NCBI GenBank assembly: GCA_964473485.1
Contig: CAYYPH010000010.1
Coordinates: forward strand, 1-64,000
DNA: 64,000 nucleotides
From: CAIVAT01 sp964473485
Lineage (GTDB): Bacteria > Bacteroidota > Bacteroidia > Bacteroidales > FEN-979
Reading direction: 5' to 3'
The position numbers and the translations under genes are program-made. The notes beneath the pieces were generated by a model that worked only from the letters and a program-made list of their open reading frames with translations, did not search any database and was not told the DNA's origin. Numbering within the stretch: the first letter of the stretch is position 1; the number at the start of each line of letters is the position of its first letter. Below are positions 52,109 to 61,301 of the stretch, piece by piece.

Positions 52109-53647
52109 TTAGTCTCGTTGTAAAGAAGAATTATTTGTTTTTCTAATAGATCCTATTCGAGTAAGAAATGAATTATAAAGACTACTAATTTCTGACATAA
52201 TCTTGATCCGTTTGTTTAGAAGAATAAATAGGGGAATGTAAGCTATTATTACCATGAATAACATAACAAATGCTCTAATAATTATTCTACCAGGGAACCA
52301 ATAATTTCCCATCCATTGAATAATAAGCATTAGAATAGTGGTATATACAAATGGAGTTATAACGTCTATCATGAACAAAAGTGCTTTTCGATTCTGTAGA
52401 AAAACATATTTTGCTGCAAGAGACAATATCGTTAATCCATAAAACGCAATAGCAAGAAATGATGAAAAGGCGACTCCAGAAATTCCCCAATCAATAGAAA
52501 CAAATATATAACCGCAAAATATTTGAATCAGGATTGCTATTATTTGTATATAAATAACAACTCTCTGTTTCCTTTTTGCAATTAAGATTACATTCAGTAT
52601 ATTATTCGCTGTCAATATAATACTAAGAAAAAAGTAGCTTGGTACATATATGTAGAACGCTGGCAGACCAGGTAAATATTTATTCAAAAATAATTCAATA
52701 AAAGGAGGTAGTCCAATTATTAAAAATGAAATAAGGATTACTATTAAGTAAGCAAATAAGATTGTCGGTTTCACCAGATACTTTTCAAGTGAAGGTACAT
52801 AGTTATTATTCTTTCCCATATCTTCCGCAATATGTGGTCCCATTGATGCTCCCGCTTGTGCTAAAAGCCCATATAAAGCAGACCCACCTAATGAAATTAT
52901 GCCATAATATCCTAAAACCGCTACTCCCAATAATTTAAGAATTAATATGCGATCCAACGAGGTCATTAAGATACCACCCATTACGACAAGCAATATTGGG
53001 AAACCAAGTTTAATTATTTCTATTAATGCTGAAATAGATATTTTCTTTTTAAAACAATAATTTGATTTAGTTCTCCAAATAATCATAGTGATAAATGAAA
53101 CCATCAAGGCTCCCATCATAAATCCTGTCAAATTAAAAAAATAAGCAAGTGGTATTAATATCGTAAATGAAAGTATTCCGCGAATAATGAGGATTAGACT
53201 ACCTGTTTTGAAATCCTTCAATAAACTTGTTTGAATACGACCAAAAAAAGTACTCTGCTGTTCTGATAATGTTAAGAAACCAACAATAGCCAACCCCATC
53301 CGATATTGTGTAGAACCATTTTCCATCAATAATGCAAAAAAAAACATGAATATACCAAAAATAAACGAAAGAGTTGTCCATGCTAAATAAGCAGTATCCA
53401 TAATTTCCGCCGTACGTTTTTCATCGTTTGCCCCATGGTAAAATGGCAATCGGTTACTAATACCATACTCAATCCCTAAACTTGAGAAAGCGCCATACGA
53501 TAGAAAAATCATTAAAGACAGCCAAATTCCGTAAGATTCCGGGTGAAGAAATCGCATGATAATGATGGTTTGCATCATCGTTAATATTTGCACAATTAAT
53601 GAAGATATGTTCAGAAAAAAAGTATCTTTAATTATCTTTGATTTCAT
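52109..53647 (-). CDS. wzx: Polysaccharide repeat-unit flippase (Wzx/MOP superfamily)
   Basis: 512 residues with about 12-14 hydrophobic helices throughout and few charged residues. The N terminus (FFLNISSLIVQILTMMQTI) and the following ESYGIWLSLMIFLSYG are typical of Wzx-type MOP exporters. It flips the undecaprenyl-linked repeat unit to the periplasm for Wzy-type polymerisation, in line with the Wzy/WaaL-like gene at the far end of the unit. A truncated IS5-type copy lies 31 bp upstream of its ATG. AT-rich compared with polA. Confidence 0.88.
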   Translation of the reverse strand: MKSKIIKDTFFLNISSLIVQILTMMQTIIIMRFLHPESYGIWLSLMIFLSYGAFSSLGIEYGISNRLPFYHGANDEKRTAEIMDTAYLAWTTLSFIFGIFMFFFALLMENGSTQYRMGLAIVGFLTLSEQQSTFFGRIQTSLLKDFKTGSLILIIRGILSFTILIPLAYFFNLTGFMMGALMVSFITMIIWRTKSNYCFKKKISISALIEIIKLGFPILLVVMGGILMTSLDRILILKLLGVAVLGYYGIISLGGSALYGLLAQAGASMGPHIAEDMGKNNNYVPSLEKYLVKPTILFAYLIVILISFLIIGLPPFIELFLNKYLPGLPAFYIYVPSYFFLSIILTANNILNVILIAKRKQRVVIYIQIIAILIQIFCGYIFVSIDWGISGVAFSSFLAIAFYGLTILSLAAKYVFLQNRKALLFMIDVITPFVYTTILMLIIQWMGNYWFPGRIIIRAFVMLFMVIIAYIPLFILLNKRIKIMSEISSLYNSFLTRIGSIRKTNNSSLQRD

Positions 53648-53678
53648 TGTCTACAATATCCCCATTGATACGTAATTA

Positions 53679-54050
53679 ATTGATCCTTATCAATTCATTT
53701 TTTTGTTACGTGCTGATAGAGTGAATATTTAACACATGAAATAAGTTCATCCGGCAATATGCCCGAATAAGAAAATATAAAAGTTCCTGTTGTTTTATTC
53801 TCATCCATTTCATCATATTGTAAGCAGCCGCTGCCATTAATGTGTTGATTTGGTCTCCGGCCGTGCCTTTCAGATAGTTCCTGCGCATCCTGTAGTCATG
53901 CTTCAGGTGTGAGATCAGGCCTTCAATGCCGGCACGCGACCGGCACCTCAGTTCCCTTTGCTTTTTCTTGTAATAGCTTTCCTTTTTCCTTGGACTGGGC
54001 ATGACAACTTCGGTACTGCTGATCTTTACCTGTCCCTTGTAACCGCGGGC
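53679..54050 (-). mobile_element. Remnant of the IS5-type element (3' end only), copy a
   Basis: The end sequence ATTGATCCTTATCAATTCA at 53679 matches the left ends of copies b and c with one change in the first base. Bases 53706-54050 encode the last ~110 transposase residues (STEVVMPSPRKKESYYKKK, then IEGLISHLKHDYRM). Homology to copies b and c stops at about 54048-54060, where a different IS begins. The element is dead: its right end and the first three quarters of the gene are missing. Confidence 0.88.
53706..54050 (-). pseudogene. C-terminal fragment of IS5-type transposase
   Basis: Includes the catalytic Glu region (RSRAGIEGLISHLKHDY) but lacks both catalytic Asp regions. Nearly identical to the same part of the copy at 63190-64000. 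It reads out of frame into the IS1595-type remnant. Confidence 0.85.
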
Positions 54051-54584
54051 AAAAATGGGATTGATTCTACCATAACTCCGACGTTCTGCTGGCGTTGGCT
54101 CCCCTTGCCACGTTTTAGTTTTTTTCGACTGTTTTCGGATGTGGCAATTTCAAAAAAGCCTTCGTCAAACTCGATCATTCCTGAAAGCGAATATGAATCA
54201 TCCCTTTTGCCCATCAAAACTCTGATTCGGTGCATAAGACCACACCGTCATGTATCTTTTATATCCAAGTTGTCGTTGCATCTCACAGGCTGACAGGCCT
54301 TTCCTGATTGCTGTCATAAATAAAACAGCCAGGTACCAGGTTCTGAAAGAAAGGTTCGAATTTTCTATTACTGTTCCGCTTCTTAACGTAGTTCGAAAAT
54401 GACAAGATTTACATTCAAACTGCCACTTAGATTTAAGCCAGTAATGATTGGTTCCCACGCATTTCTTGCAGGTAATACCCTGCCTGATACGGTAATCTCT
54501 ATAATGCTCTTTGCACGCGATCTCATTGGGAAATCGTTCTAAAAAATACAGTGTATTCATCCCGTTTTTCGTACAAAGAAACAT
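54051..54584 (-). pseudogene. Broken IS1595-family (ISXO2-like) transposase
   Basis: The first part (54584 downwards) has a zinc ribbon, CKKCVGTNHYWLKSKWQFEC followed by KSC, then LRSGTVIENSNLSFRTWY, typical of ISXO2-like transposases. At 54239 one extra base breaks the frame. Removing it joins ...YMTVW to LMHRIRVLMG and then IEFDEGFFEI and RGKGSQRQQNVGVMVES. The gene then stops at the junction with the IS5 remnant, so the rest of the catalytic domain is lost. Two lesions make this inactive. Confidence 0.85.
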
Positions 54585-54681
54585 TTTGACTACGCCAAAC
54601 TATGTCGTGGTGTACAATTGTGATTAATCAAATAAAATAATCCCTACTTTGTTTTTTTCCTTTCGATCTGTCAAAGTAGAA

Positions 54682-55845
54682 TTAAGTATTTATCCGTTTT
54701 TTATGGAATTCTAAAACAATATTTTCAATCTCTTTTAATGCTTCATAATCTACCGAAACGCCATTTTTCTCCAACTCCATTGCTGCTGAGATCAGGGATT
54801 TGGATAAACCATTATAATGGGTTGAACTTAGCCTAGATCTTAGATCCCTATAGAATTTCAATACGGGACGCATACAATTCAGAACATAAAAGGATAAATA
54901 TTTCTTTAGAGCCGGTTTGGTTTTTTCCCTCAAGACATTTGACAATCCTGATGAACATCGACTTATTGATAATTCAGCATAAGCATTCATTGCTCGTTCA
55001 ACCTCACCCGATACAATTTCAGGATCTCTGCCATCGGTTTTCGCTAAAGTTTCGGATGTAATTTTCAAGAACTCCTCCCTGGCCTCTCTTTTTTCAGGAG
55101 AAGACCACCATAAATGAAATTGATTTTTTATGTCAAGGGAAATATCCTCGTTAGGATGTTGCAAATGGCCTGCAGTTTTGAGAATATTTTCAGATGAACG
55201 CATCCAGTGCAAATAAGGCAAAACAACGCTTTTACCAAAATAACAAATTGACAACTCAAACTGCAGCTCACCAATGGCATAAACCGGAAACTCTTTTTCA
55301 ACAAACGCTTTGAAAGAATTCACCCACACTTTAGATCTCACAACTGAATAAATTGTTGTTGCAGCATATTTTTTCAAATGATTATACATCCGGCTCGCTG
55401 CATTGGAGTTGTTGATTTCATACCCTTTATGATTCGGATAAACAAGATATCCCTGTACGATGCCATCATGATTTATTCCAAAGCCCATGGCTCTCCCCAT
55501 GCAAGCAACATAATCAGGTCTGGATTCAAGCCATTCAATGCTTTTATAAAGTGAACTCGGTATATGAAATTCATCATCGCTTTGAAGCGCTACATATTCG
55601 CTATCAATCAAATTTAAAGCCCTTCCAAGACGATTTACCATATTTCCCGGAATATGATAATACGCTATGTTTGAATTAAAATTACTCAGTTCACCGGCAG
55701 GTATTGATTCATTGCTCCCATCAAGAATAATTACCTGGGGCTCTCTGCCTGACCAATATTTCATCAACCTCAGTGCGAAGTCATGGCGATTATATGAAGG
55801 AGTTACGATAGTTAATTTATTAAGTAATGAAGAATTTCCTTTCAT
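54682..55845 (-). CDS. TIGR00180-type glycosyltransferase (GT2-like)
   Basis: 387 residues. The N terminus has the GT-A pattern LTIVTPSYNRHDFALRLMKYW (quoted in part), then VIILDGSNE (about 38) and IDSEYVALQSDDEFHIPSSL (about 85-105). The double Asp there (SDDE) is the expected metal-binding motif. These features fit the TIGR00180 glycosyltransferase group, which works on cytoplasmic nucleotide-sugars. The ATG lies 10 bp from the left end of IS copy b, so its native upstream region has been displaced; the N terminus looks complete. It lies between two IS copies. Confidence 0.78.
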   Translation of the reverse strand: MKGNSSLLNKLTIVTPSYNRHDFALRLMKYWSGREPQVIILDGSNESIPAGELSNFNSNIAYYHIPGNMVNRLGRALNLIDSEYVALQSDDEFHIPSSLYKSIEWLESRPDYVACMGRAMGFGINHDGIVQGYLVYPNHKGYEINNSNAASRMYNHLKKYAATTIYSVVRSKVWVNSFKAFVEKEFPVYAIGELQFELSICYFGKSVVLPYLHWMRSSENILKTAGHLQHPNEDISLDIKNQFHLWWSSPEKREAREEFLKITSETLAKTDGRDPEIVSGEVERAMNAYAELSISRCSSGLSNVLREKTKPALKKYLSFYVLNCMRPVLKFYRDLRSRLSSTHYNGLSKSLISAAMELEKNGVSVDYEALKEIENIVLEFHKKRINT

Positions 55846-55855
55846 TGGCTGTTTA

Positions 55856-57327
55856 GTTGATCCTTATCAATTCACTTTTTTTACGCGCTGATAGATTGAA
55901 TATTTAACACAGGAAATAGGTTCATCCGGGAATATGCCCGAATAAGAAAATATAAAAGTTCCTGTTGTTTTATTCTCATCCATTTCATCATGTTGTAAGC
56001 AGCCGCTGCCATTAATGTGTTGATTTGGTCTCCGGCAGTGCCTTTCAGATAGTTCCTGCACATCCTGTAGTCATGCTTCAGGTATGAGATCAGTCCTTCA
56101 ATGCCGGTACGCGACCGGCACCTCAGTTCTCTTTGCTTTTTCTTGTAATAGCTTTCCTTTTTCCTTGGACTGGGCATGACAACTTCAGTGCTGCCGATCT
56201 TTACTTGTCCTTTGTACCCTCGGTCGACCATGGCTTTCCGGATGATCCCTTGGGTAAATTCTCTCACCTGTTTCAGTTGTGGAGCCAGCGTATGTCCGTC
56301 ATACATGTTTCCTTCAACCGCCATGGCCCCCACGATGATCCCACTCTTGCGGGTGTATGCAAACGAACTCTTGTTGCCAAACTCATACGGCTTGTGCTCT
56401 TTTCCTTTGGCGATGCACAGAACCTTCGGCTCATGAATGCTGTAAATCTTCTCTTTGTCGTGCCGTTGCTGAACAAGCACCTTATAAAAGACATCGAATC
56501 TCTCGTAATATTCCTGCCTGGGAATGGGATTCAACTGGGTAACCAGGTCGTTGTAGATTTTGACAGCAATACGATGAAGCTTCTTCTGGGTGCGCATCAG
56601 CCGCTTGAAGTTCTTGGGTTTGCGGGCAAACCGCAGCTGATAGCGGAGCTTCTTGATTTCCCGGGTGTAGGTTCTCTTCAGCGTTATTCCCTCTGTCCTT
56701 GCAATCCGCTTGCAGTGTTCGATCGTTCGCTCATAAAGCTTTCTATCCGTGGGATAGGTGATGTTCTTCTCCTGTACGGTGGTATCAACCCTGACTTCCT
56801 TCACCTCCTTACGGATCATCTCTTCTCCAAACAGGTCAATGCTCTGCTTAAAGATCTTCTCCATGCCTTCTTTGCCAATTCTGTGGCGGAAATGAACGAA
56901 ATCACTCGGATCGAACGGATAACGGTATTGAAAATAGACCTCACCGCAAAAGTGCTGCCAGTAGGGAGAATCGAGATAACGTTCCATCACTGTTTCATCT
57001 CCCAGGTTGTACATCTGCTTCAGGAGCAGAAGGTCAACGATGGTCCTGATTGGAATCGACGGCCTGCCAACCGTTCCGTAAAGCGGAGCAAACTCTTTTT
57101 CCAGGTAATCCCAGTCAATCTGCTTTGCCAACAAGCCGAGTTTGTGCTCGGGATTAAGGAAACTGGCTAGGACAGTTTTGAACATTTTCAGCTGAGGCTG
57201 CTTCTCGATTTTTTTCATCATGATTTGCAGGGTTTTGAATAAAAGTACTCATTTCCCTGTATATTTGAACCATTTTTCACCCATATCTTATTAATATTCT
57301 GATTGTTAATAATTATCAAGGATCAAC
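55856..57327 (-). mobile_element. Complete IS5-type insertion sequence, copy b
   Basis: About 1472 bp with terminal inverted repeats GTTGATCCTT (55856-55865) and AAGGATCAAC (57318-57327). It contains one complete transposase gene. No clear target duplication was found: the flanks are TTTA on the left and CAAC on the right. The right end lies 3 bp from the stop codon of the CmcI-like gene and the left end 10 bp from the start of a glycosyltransferase gene, so it sits in a short intergenic space. Confidence 0.88.
55881..57221 (-). CDS. IS5-type transposase (DUF772 plus DDE domain)
   Basis: 446 residues. The N-terminal DUF772-like region (FLNPEHKLGLLAKQIDW, then TVGRPSIPIRTIVDLLLLKQ) is about residues 20-125. 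The DDE catalytic domain follows, with Asp146 in VDTTVQ, Asp333 in VDRGYKG and Glu375 in RTGIEGLISYLKHDY. All three catalytic residues are present, so this copy could be active. It is almost identical to the copy at the right edge of the window. Transcription runs towards the downstream glycosyltransferase gene. Confidence 0.93.
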   Translation of the reverse strand: MMKKIEKQPQLKMFKTVLASFLNPEHKLGLLAKQIDWDYLEKEFAPLYGTVGRPSIPIRTIVDLLLLKQMYNLGDETVMERYLDSPYWQHFCGEVYFQYRYPFDPSDFVHFRHRIGKEGMEKIFKQSIDLFGEEMIRKEVKEVRVDTTVQEKNITYPTDRKLYERTIEHCKRIARTEGITLKRTYTREIKKLRYQLRFARKPKNFKRLMRTQKKLHRIAVKIYNDLVTQLNPIPRQEYYERFDVFYKVLVQQRHDKEKIYSIHEPKVLCIAKGKEHKPYEFGNKSSFAYTRKSGIIVGAMAVEGNMYDGHTLAPQLKQVREFTQGIIRKAMVDRGYKGQVKIGSTEVVMPSPRKKESYYKKKQRELRCRSRTGIEGLISYLKHDYRMCRNYLKGTAGDQINTLMAAAAYNMMKWMRIKQQELLYFLIRAYSRMNLFPVLNIQSISA

Positions 57328-57330
57328 CAA

Positions 57331-58092
57331 CTACTTAATTCGTCGCAAGAATGCCTTCGGCCAATAGGTGACACGCTCAGTAATTAGACCTTCATTAAAG
57401 GGAAAAGCTGGTTCTTCAAGTATGAAATCATTATTTTCTTTTAAAAAATCATTTACTGCAGTTTGCGGATTGTTCGTTATCCAATCAGGATTTGTTCGGG
57501 GTGCTCCAACAACTTCTTGCATAATACCATCACAAGCAACAATGTAAGAATCAATAGCTACGAATTCAGCATATGCAAACAATTCGGCTAATACATGTTC
57601 TCTAGTATGGTTTGAGTCCAATACCACTATACAACGTTCACCGGGATTTATTTTAGAACGTACTTTTGCAAGTGTAATTTCTTCTACTGAAGAACCTTCA
57701 ATCAAAGTGATTCGGTTGTACATCTCATGAGTCTCAATGGCTTTCCTATTATGAGGACGAATTTCGATATCAACTCCTATCACATGACCTTTCGACATAG
57801 CATTAAATACACTTGCGTAAAAAATAAGGCTACCCCCATGAGCAATACCAGTTTCGATTAATACATCCGGCCTTACTCGATATATAATTTCCTGAATTCG
57901 TATCATGTCCTCAGGCAACTGTATTATGGGTCGCCCCATCCAGCTAAAACCGTATACATATTTTGTATCCCATCCACTCCTTAACCAAAGCTTACTTAGA
58001 ATTTTAAAAGCTTCTGGAGTTCCAATTCTGATTTTTGATTCAGTTCCATCATTATTTGATCTATAAACAAAGTCATCTTCAATTCTTATCAT
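57331..58092 (-). CDS. CmcI-like (cephalosporin hydroxylase/rhamnosyl O-methyltransferase family) protein
   Basis: 253 residues of a Rossmann methyltransferase fold. Visible are VRPDVLIETGIAHGGSLIFYAS (SAM-binding motif, about 72-92; quoted in part), HVIGVDIEIRPHNRKAIE (about 108-125), RCIVVLDSNHTREHVLAEL (about 152-170) and ACDGIMQEVVGAPR (about 186-200). The family has SAM-dependent O-methyltransferases for polysaccharide or glycolipid sugars, alongside CmcI itself. Here sugar O-methylation is the likely role. Its TAG stop is 3 bp from IS copy b; the C terminus could have been altered by that insertion, although the length is usual. Confidence 0.8.
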   Translation of the reverse strand: MIRIEDDFVYRSNNDGTESKIRIGTPEAFKILSKLWLRSGWDTKYVYGFSWMGRPIIQLPEDMIRIQEIIYRVRPDVLIETGIAHGGSLIFYASVFNAMSKGHVIGVDIEIRPHNRKAIETHEMYNRITLIEGSSVEEITLAKVRSKINPGERCIVVLDSNHTREHVLAELFAYAEFVAIDSYIVACDGIMQEVVGAPRTNPDWITNNPQTAVNDFLKENNDFILEEPAFPFNEGLITERVTYWPKAFLRRIK

Positions 58093-58117
58093 GATATTAT
58101 GTTAAGTTTTTTGCTAC

Positions 58118-58930
58118 TTAAATTACCACTGTGTTTTTATAATAATCAAGCAATGTTGGGAGTGTATCAATAAAATTTGAGGGATTAAAGTTAAATTCTT
58201 TCTTTATTCGGGAAACATCTATTTGTGGGAACTTATATGTGGGGGCTCCCTTTTCAAGAATTAACTTACAACCAGTTAATTTTATTAATGCGTCAGTTAC
58301 TTGAGCATTTGAAATATTAATACCTGAGGCTACATTATATAACCAAAATTTACCCCCTAAAGCAATTTTTGGCAAAAGAGAAATAACATCCTCAAGAAGA
58401 ATATAATCTTTACTTGAACAAAGAGCTGATTGCAGTTTTATGGTCCCGGATAAGGCTTCTTTAATCATTAAAATTAAAAAATTCTTTGAATCAATATCAA
58501 AACCAATTACATTTGAAATACGTGCAACCTTTATATTACTTCGCTTTGATGCCTTACACAGACACTCTCCTGTTAACTTCGATAAGTTATAAAGATCTAA
58601 TGGCTCAGAAGGGTCAATAGCTATTTTCGAATTCTCTTTGCTTGAACGATTACGTGCATAAATTCGTGTAGAAGATAAATAAAGAAGGGATTCAAATTTT
58701 CCTTTTTCTAATATCTCTGCAAGAACTGAAATGTGAGATCTAACAGTGTCATAAGGTCGGCTGCGAAAATCGGCAGTCAACCCAATACAATAAATTACAT
58801 GTGTGTGATTAATTTCAAAGAAACCACTTAAGTCATGTCCAAATGAATACACTTTATACCCTAGATTAATTAGAGATCGTACAAGATTTCTTCCAATAAA
58901 ACCACTCGCGCCAAGAACTGTAAACTCCAT
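58118..58930 (-). CDS. NAD-dependent epimerase/dehydratase or reductase of the CDP-sugar branch
   Basis: 270 residues, short-chain dehydrogenase of the extended type. The nucleotide loop is VLGASGFIGRNLVRSL (about 4-19) and the catalytic Tyr-x-x-x-Lys is in YNLSKLTGE (about 135). Ser in LYLSSTRIYA (about 105) completes the triad. The protein is a little short for a dehydratase, so it may be a 4-ketoreductase acting on the CDP-4-keto-6-deoxy sugar made by neighbouring enzymes. The ATG follows the upstream gene's stop directly, so the two are coupled. Confidence 0.78.
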   Translation of the reverse strand: MEFTVLGASGFIGRNLVRSLINLGYKVYSFGHDLSGFFEINHTHVIYCIGLTADFRSRPYDTVRSHISVLAEILEKGKFESLLYLSSTRIYARNRSSKENSKIAIDPSEPLDLYNLSKLTGECLCKASKRSNIKVARISNVIGFDIDSKNFLILMIKEALSGTIKLQSALCSSKDYILLEDVISLLPKIALGGKFWLYNVASGINISNAQVTDALIKLTGCKLILEKGAPTYKFPQIDVSRIKKEFNFNPSNFIDTLPTLLDYYKNTVVI

Positions 58931-59413
58931 CTAACGCTGCCATATTTTAATTGCAGGGTTCCCTGCATAAATTCCAAAGGGAATACATTTCCCACGGACA
59001 AGAGAACCTGCACCAATAACGCACCCTTCACCAATAACAGTACCATCAAGTATAACACAATTAGAACCAATCCAAACATCCCTTCCAATCGTTATACCCT
59101 TACCTGGTCGAAATCCCTGTTTCCAAAAAGGAACATTACGCCTTATATATTCATGTGATGTCGGTGATAAAGTACAATTCGCAGCAATTGCGACCCGTTC
59201 ACCTATTTGAATGCCATTGCCGGTATATAAAACACAACCAGAATTAATCGTACTATATTTACCAATAATCACATCCCCTTTACCTCCAGCAGGTTTGATT
59301 TTTACAAAAGAATCAATAACAACGCCTTCTTCAATGATTATGCGAGTTCCTCTAACTGAATCTTCAATATCTGATAGTTTAGAAATATTTGCAGAAGGAT
59401 GAATCTCAATCAT
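58931..59413 (-). CDS. Hexapeptide-repeat acyltransferase
   Basis: 160 residues from the ATG at 59413; a TTG at 59440 is less likely. Hexapeptide beta-helix turns are clear: IGKYSTINSGCVLYTG, IQIGERVAIAANCTLSPTSHEY (quoted in part), then ITIGRDVWIGSNCVILDG and VIGAGSLVRGKCIPFGIY. The His in SPTSHEY is the likely catalytic base, and the C-terminal AGNPAIKI is the family end. It would acetylate a sugar in the polysaccharide. It ends one base before the next gene starts. Confidence 0.85.
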   Translation of the reverse strand: MIEIHPSANISKLSDIEDSVRGTRIIIEEGVVIDSFVKIKPAGGKGDVIIGKYSTINSGCVLYTGNGIQIGERVAIAANCTLSPTSHEYIRRNVPFWKQGFRPGKGITIGRDVWIGSNCVILDGTVIGEGCVIGAGSLVRGKCIPFGIYAGNPAIKIWQR

Positions 59414-59523
59414 GGTATTTTGATTTTTCTTTTTATACAAATCATCGTGCAGTCAATCTTCTGTTTTGATTGTCTTGCAACTAAACTTTTCTATAAATAG
59501 CAGCGTAAAAAGGACAATGGTCA

Positions 59524-60750
59524 CTAAAAAACTTTTAGAGAAGGAACGGCCACCACAAACTTTCCTCCCCATTCAAGTATATATGTCAACTGCTTAACTA
59601 TTTCCTTTTGCAGATTCCAAGGAAGAATAACAATATAATCAGGCTTAATTGATTTTAGATGTGTTTCATTTACAATGGGAGTCCGGCTACCCGGCATGAA
59701 TTTGCCCTGCTTTGCAGGGTTGCGATCGACAACAAAAGAGATCAAATCCGGTCGAATCCCTGCATAGTTCATTAATGTATTGCCTTTGGCAGCAGCTCCA
59801 TAGGCGGCAATGGTTTTCCCCTGGAGTTTGGCATCAAGAAGAAAAACAAGGAAATCGTTTTTTAACTTGTTTACATGTTTCTGAAAGTCTTGATAATATT
59901 CTTTATGGTTCATGCCGGCAAAGGCTTCCCGATCAATGAGTTCGGAGACTTTCGTGCTAATTAGATGCTTACCAGTGTCCTTTCTCTGTGCGAACACTCT
60001 CAGGCTACCACAATGGGTTCCCAATTCCTCAACATCAAACACAGAAAGGCCATTTCTATCGAAAATCCGCACTACGGTAGTAAAAGAAAGGTAGGAAAAA
60101 TGTTCATGATAAATGGTATCAAACTCGATATGATCGATGAGTTGCATCAAGTGTGGGAATTCAAAAGTCGCCACCCCATCCGGTTTGAGCAAAGTAGCAA
60201 ATCCCGCCGAAAAATCGTTGATGTTGGGAACATGCGCCAACACGTTATTAGCTACCATCAAATCAGCCGGTTTTCCTTGTTCGGCTAACCTTTTTGCCAG
60301 ACTTACACCGAAAAACTCCTCCAATGTTTCAATTCCCTTCATCCGTGCCGCGGCAGCAGTGCTGGCAGTAGGCTCAATCCCCAGACATGGAATACCTCGC
60401 TGAATAACGTATTGTAATAAATAACCATCGTTTGAGGCTACCTCCACAACATGACTATCGTGGTTAAGCCCAAAGCGTTCAACCATGGCTTTGACATAAT
60501 TTTCGGCGTGCGTCAACCAGATATCGGAAAAGGAGCTGAAATAGGCATATTCATCATTAAATAATTCTGCTGCCCTTGAATAGGCTTCGGCTTGAACAAG
60601 CCAGCATGACTCGCAAACAAGAACTTTCAATGGGAACCATTTTTCAGGGTGATGCATGGATATTTTGGTGAGGTAGGCATTTGATGGAGGAGCGCTTCCA
60701 AGATCGATAAGCGTCAAAGAAACTTCCGCATGGCAATGACGACATTTCAT
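59524..60750 (-). CDS. SAM-dependent sugar C-methyltransferase (TylCIII/NovU-like)
   Basis: 408 residues in the three-part family layout. The N-terminal zinc-binding part has CRHCH (2-6) and CESCW (about 42). The SAM-binding domain has HVVEVASNDGYLLQYV (about 97-112). The C-terminal domain has GKTIAAYGAAAKGNTLMNY (about 305-325). The family methylates a carbon of nucleotide 4-keto-6-deoxy sugars, giving branched sugars. Start codon and the epimerase stop overlap by 4 bp. With CDP-glucose enzymes encoded just upstream, the substrate is probably a CDP-4-keto-6-deoxy hexose. The methylated position (often C3) is inferred. Confidence 0.88.
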   Translation of the reverse strand: MKCRHCHAEVSLTLIDLGSAPPSNAYLTKISMHHPEKWFPLKVLVCESCWLVQAEAYSRAAELFNDEYAYFSSFSDIWLTHAENYVKAMVERFGLNHDSHVVEVASNDGYLLQYVIQRGIPCLGIEPTASTAAAARMKGIETLEEFFGVSLAKRLAEQGKPADLMVANNVLAHVPNINDFSAGFATLLKPDGVATFEFPHLMQLIDHIEFDTIYHEHFSYLSFTTVVRIFDRNGLSVFDVEELGTHCGSLRVFAQRKDTGKHLISTKVSELIDREAFAGMNHKEYYQDFQKHVNKLKNDFLVFLLDAKLQGKTIAAYGAAAKGNTLMNYAGIRPDLISFVVDRNPAKQGKFMPGSRTPIVNETHLKSIKPDYIVILPWNLQKEIVKQLTYILEWGGKFVVAVPSLKVF

Positions 60751-61301
60751 AATTTTATCCCAGTAAAAACCTTATTAATCAACGGATGCTTTTTGTCACG
60801 TTCTGAAATATCAGTGACTGGTAATGGCCAATAAACACAAACAGCTGGATCGTCAAATTTCACTGCCCCCTCTGCTGCTTTTTCATAGAATGCGGTATGA
60901 AGATAAAGTAGTTCGCTGTTTTCATTCATCACCTGGAAACCATGTGCAAAACCTTCGGGGATTACCATCATTTTAGTGTTTTCAGGAGTTAACTCCTCGG
61001 CGTGCCATTGAAGAAATGTAGGAGACCCTTGCCGCAAATCAAGAGCCACATCCCATACTTTACCTTTCATACACCTGATTATCTTCATTTCAGCATGTGG
61101 TGGAGCCTGATAATGCAAACCACGAACAGCTCCAATGGACCGGGTAATAGAATGGTTTATTTGTAAGATGTGACGGTTATTGAGAATAGAAGAAAACTCC
61201 TTTTCACAAAACAGTCGCGTAAATGCTCCACGAGAGTCAACAATCGTGTTATTTTCAATCACAAAAAGTCCAAAGATTTTTGTTGCCCGTATTTTCATCA
61301 T
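60747..61301 (-). CDS. dTDP-4-dehydrorhamnose 3,5-epimerase family protein (RfbC-like)
   Basis: 184 residues of the cupin-like RmlC family. VRGLHYQAPPHAEMKIIRC (about 60-78; His in GLHYQ is the catalytic base), KVWDVALDLRQGSPTF (about 80-95) and IPEGFAHGFQVM (about 115) are all present. In this context it should epimerise a CDP-4-keto-6-deoxy sugar at C3 and/or C5; no dTDP pathway enzymes (RmlA, RmlB, RmlD) lie in the window. It overlaps both neighbours by 4 bp, so it is coupled in one unit. Confidence 0.87.
   Translation of the reverse strand: MMKIRATKIFGLFVIENNTIVDSRGAFTRLFCEKEFSSILNNRHILQINHSITRSIGAVRGLHYQAPPHAEMKIIRCMKGKVWDVALDLRQGSPTFLQWHAEELTPENTKMMVIPEGFAHGFQVMNENSELLYLHTAFYEKAAEGAVKFDDPAVCVYWPLPVTDISERDKKHPLINKVFTGIKL

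Noticed and set aside
56133..57170. 345-codon plus-strand frame opposite the IS5-type transposase
   Set aside because: The transposase on the minus strand has all three catalytic residues, and the antisense frame has no known motif.
55852..57331. Target-site duplication around IS copy b
   Set aside because: The flanks TTTA and CAAC do not match, so no duplication can be claimed.
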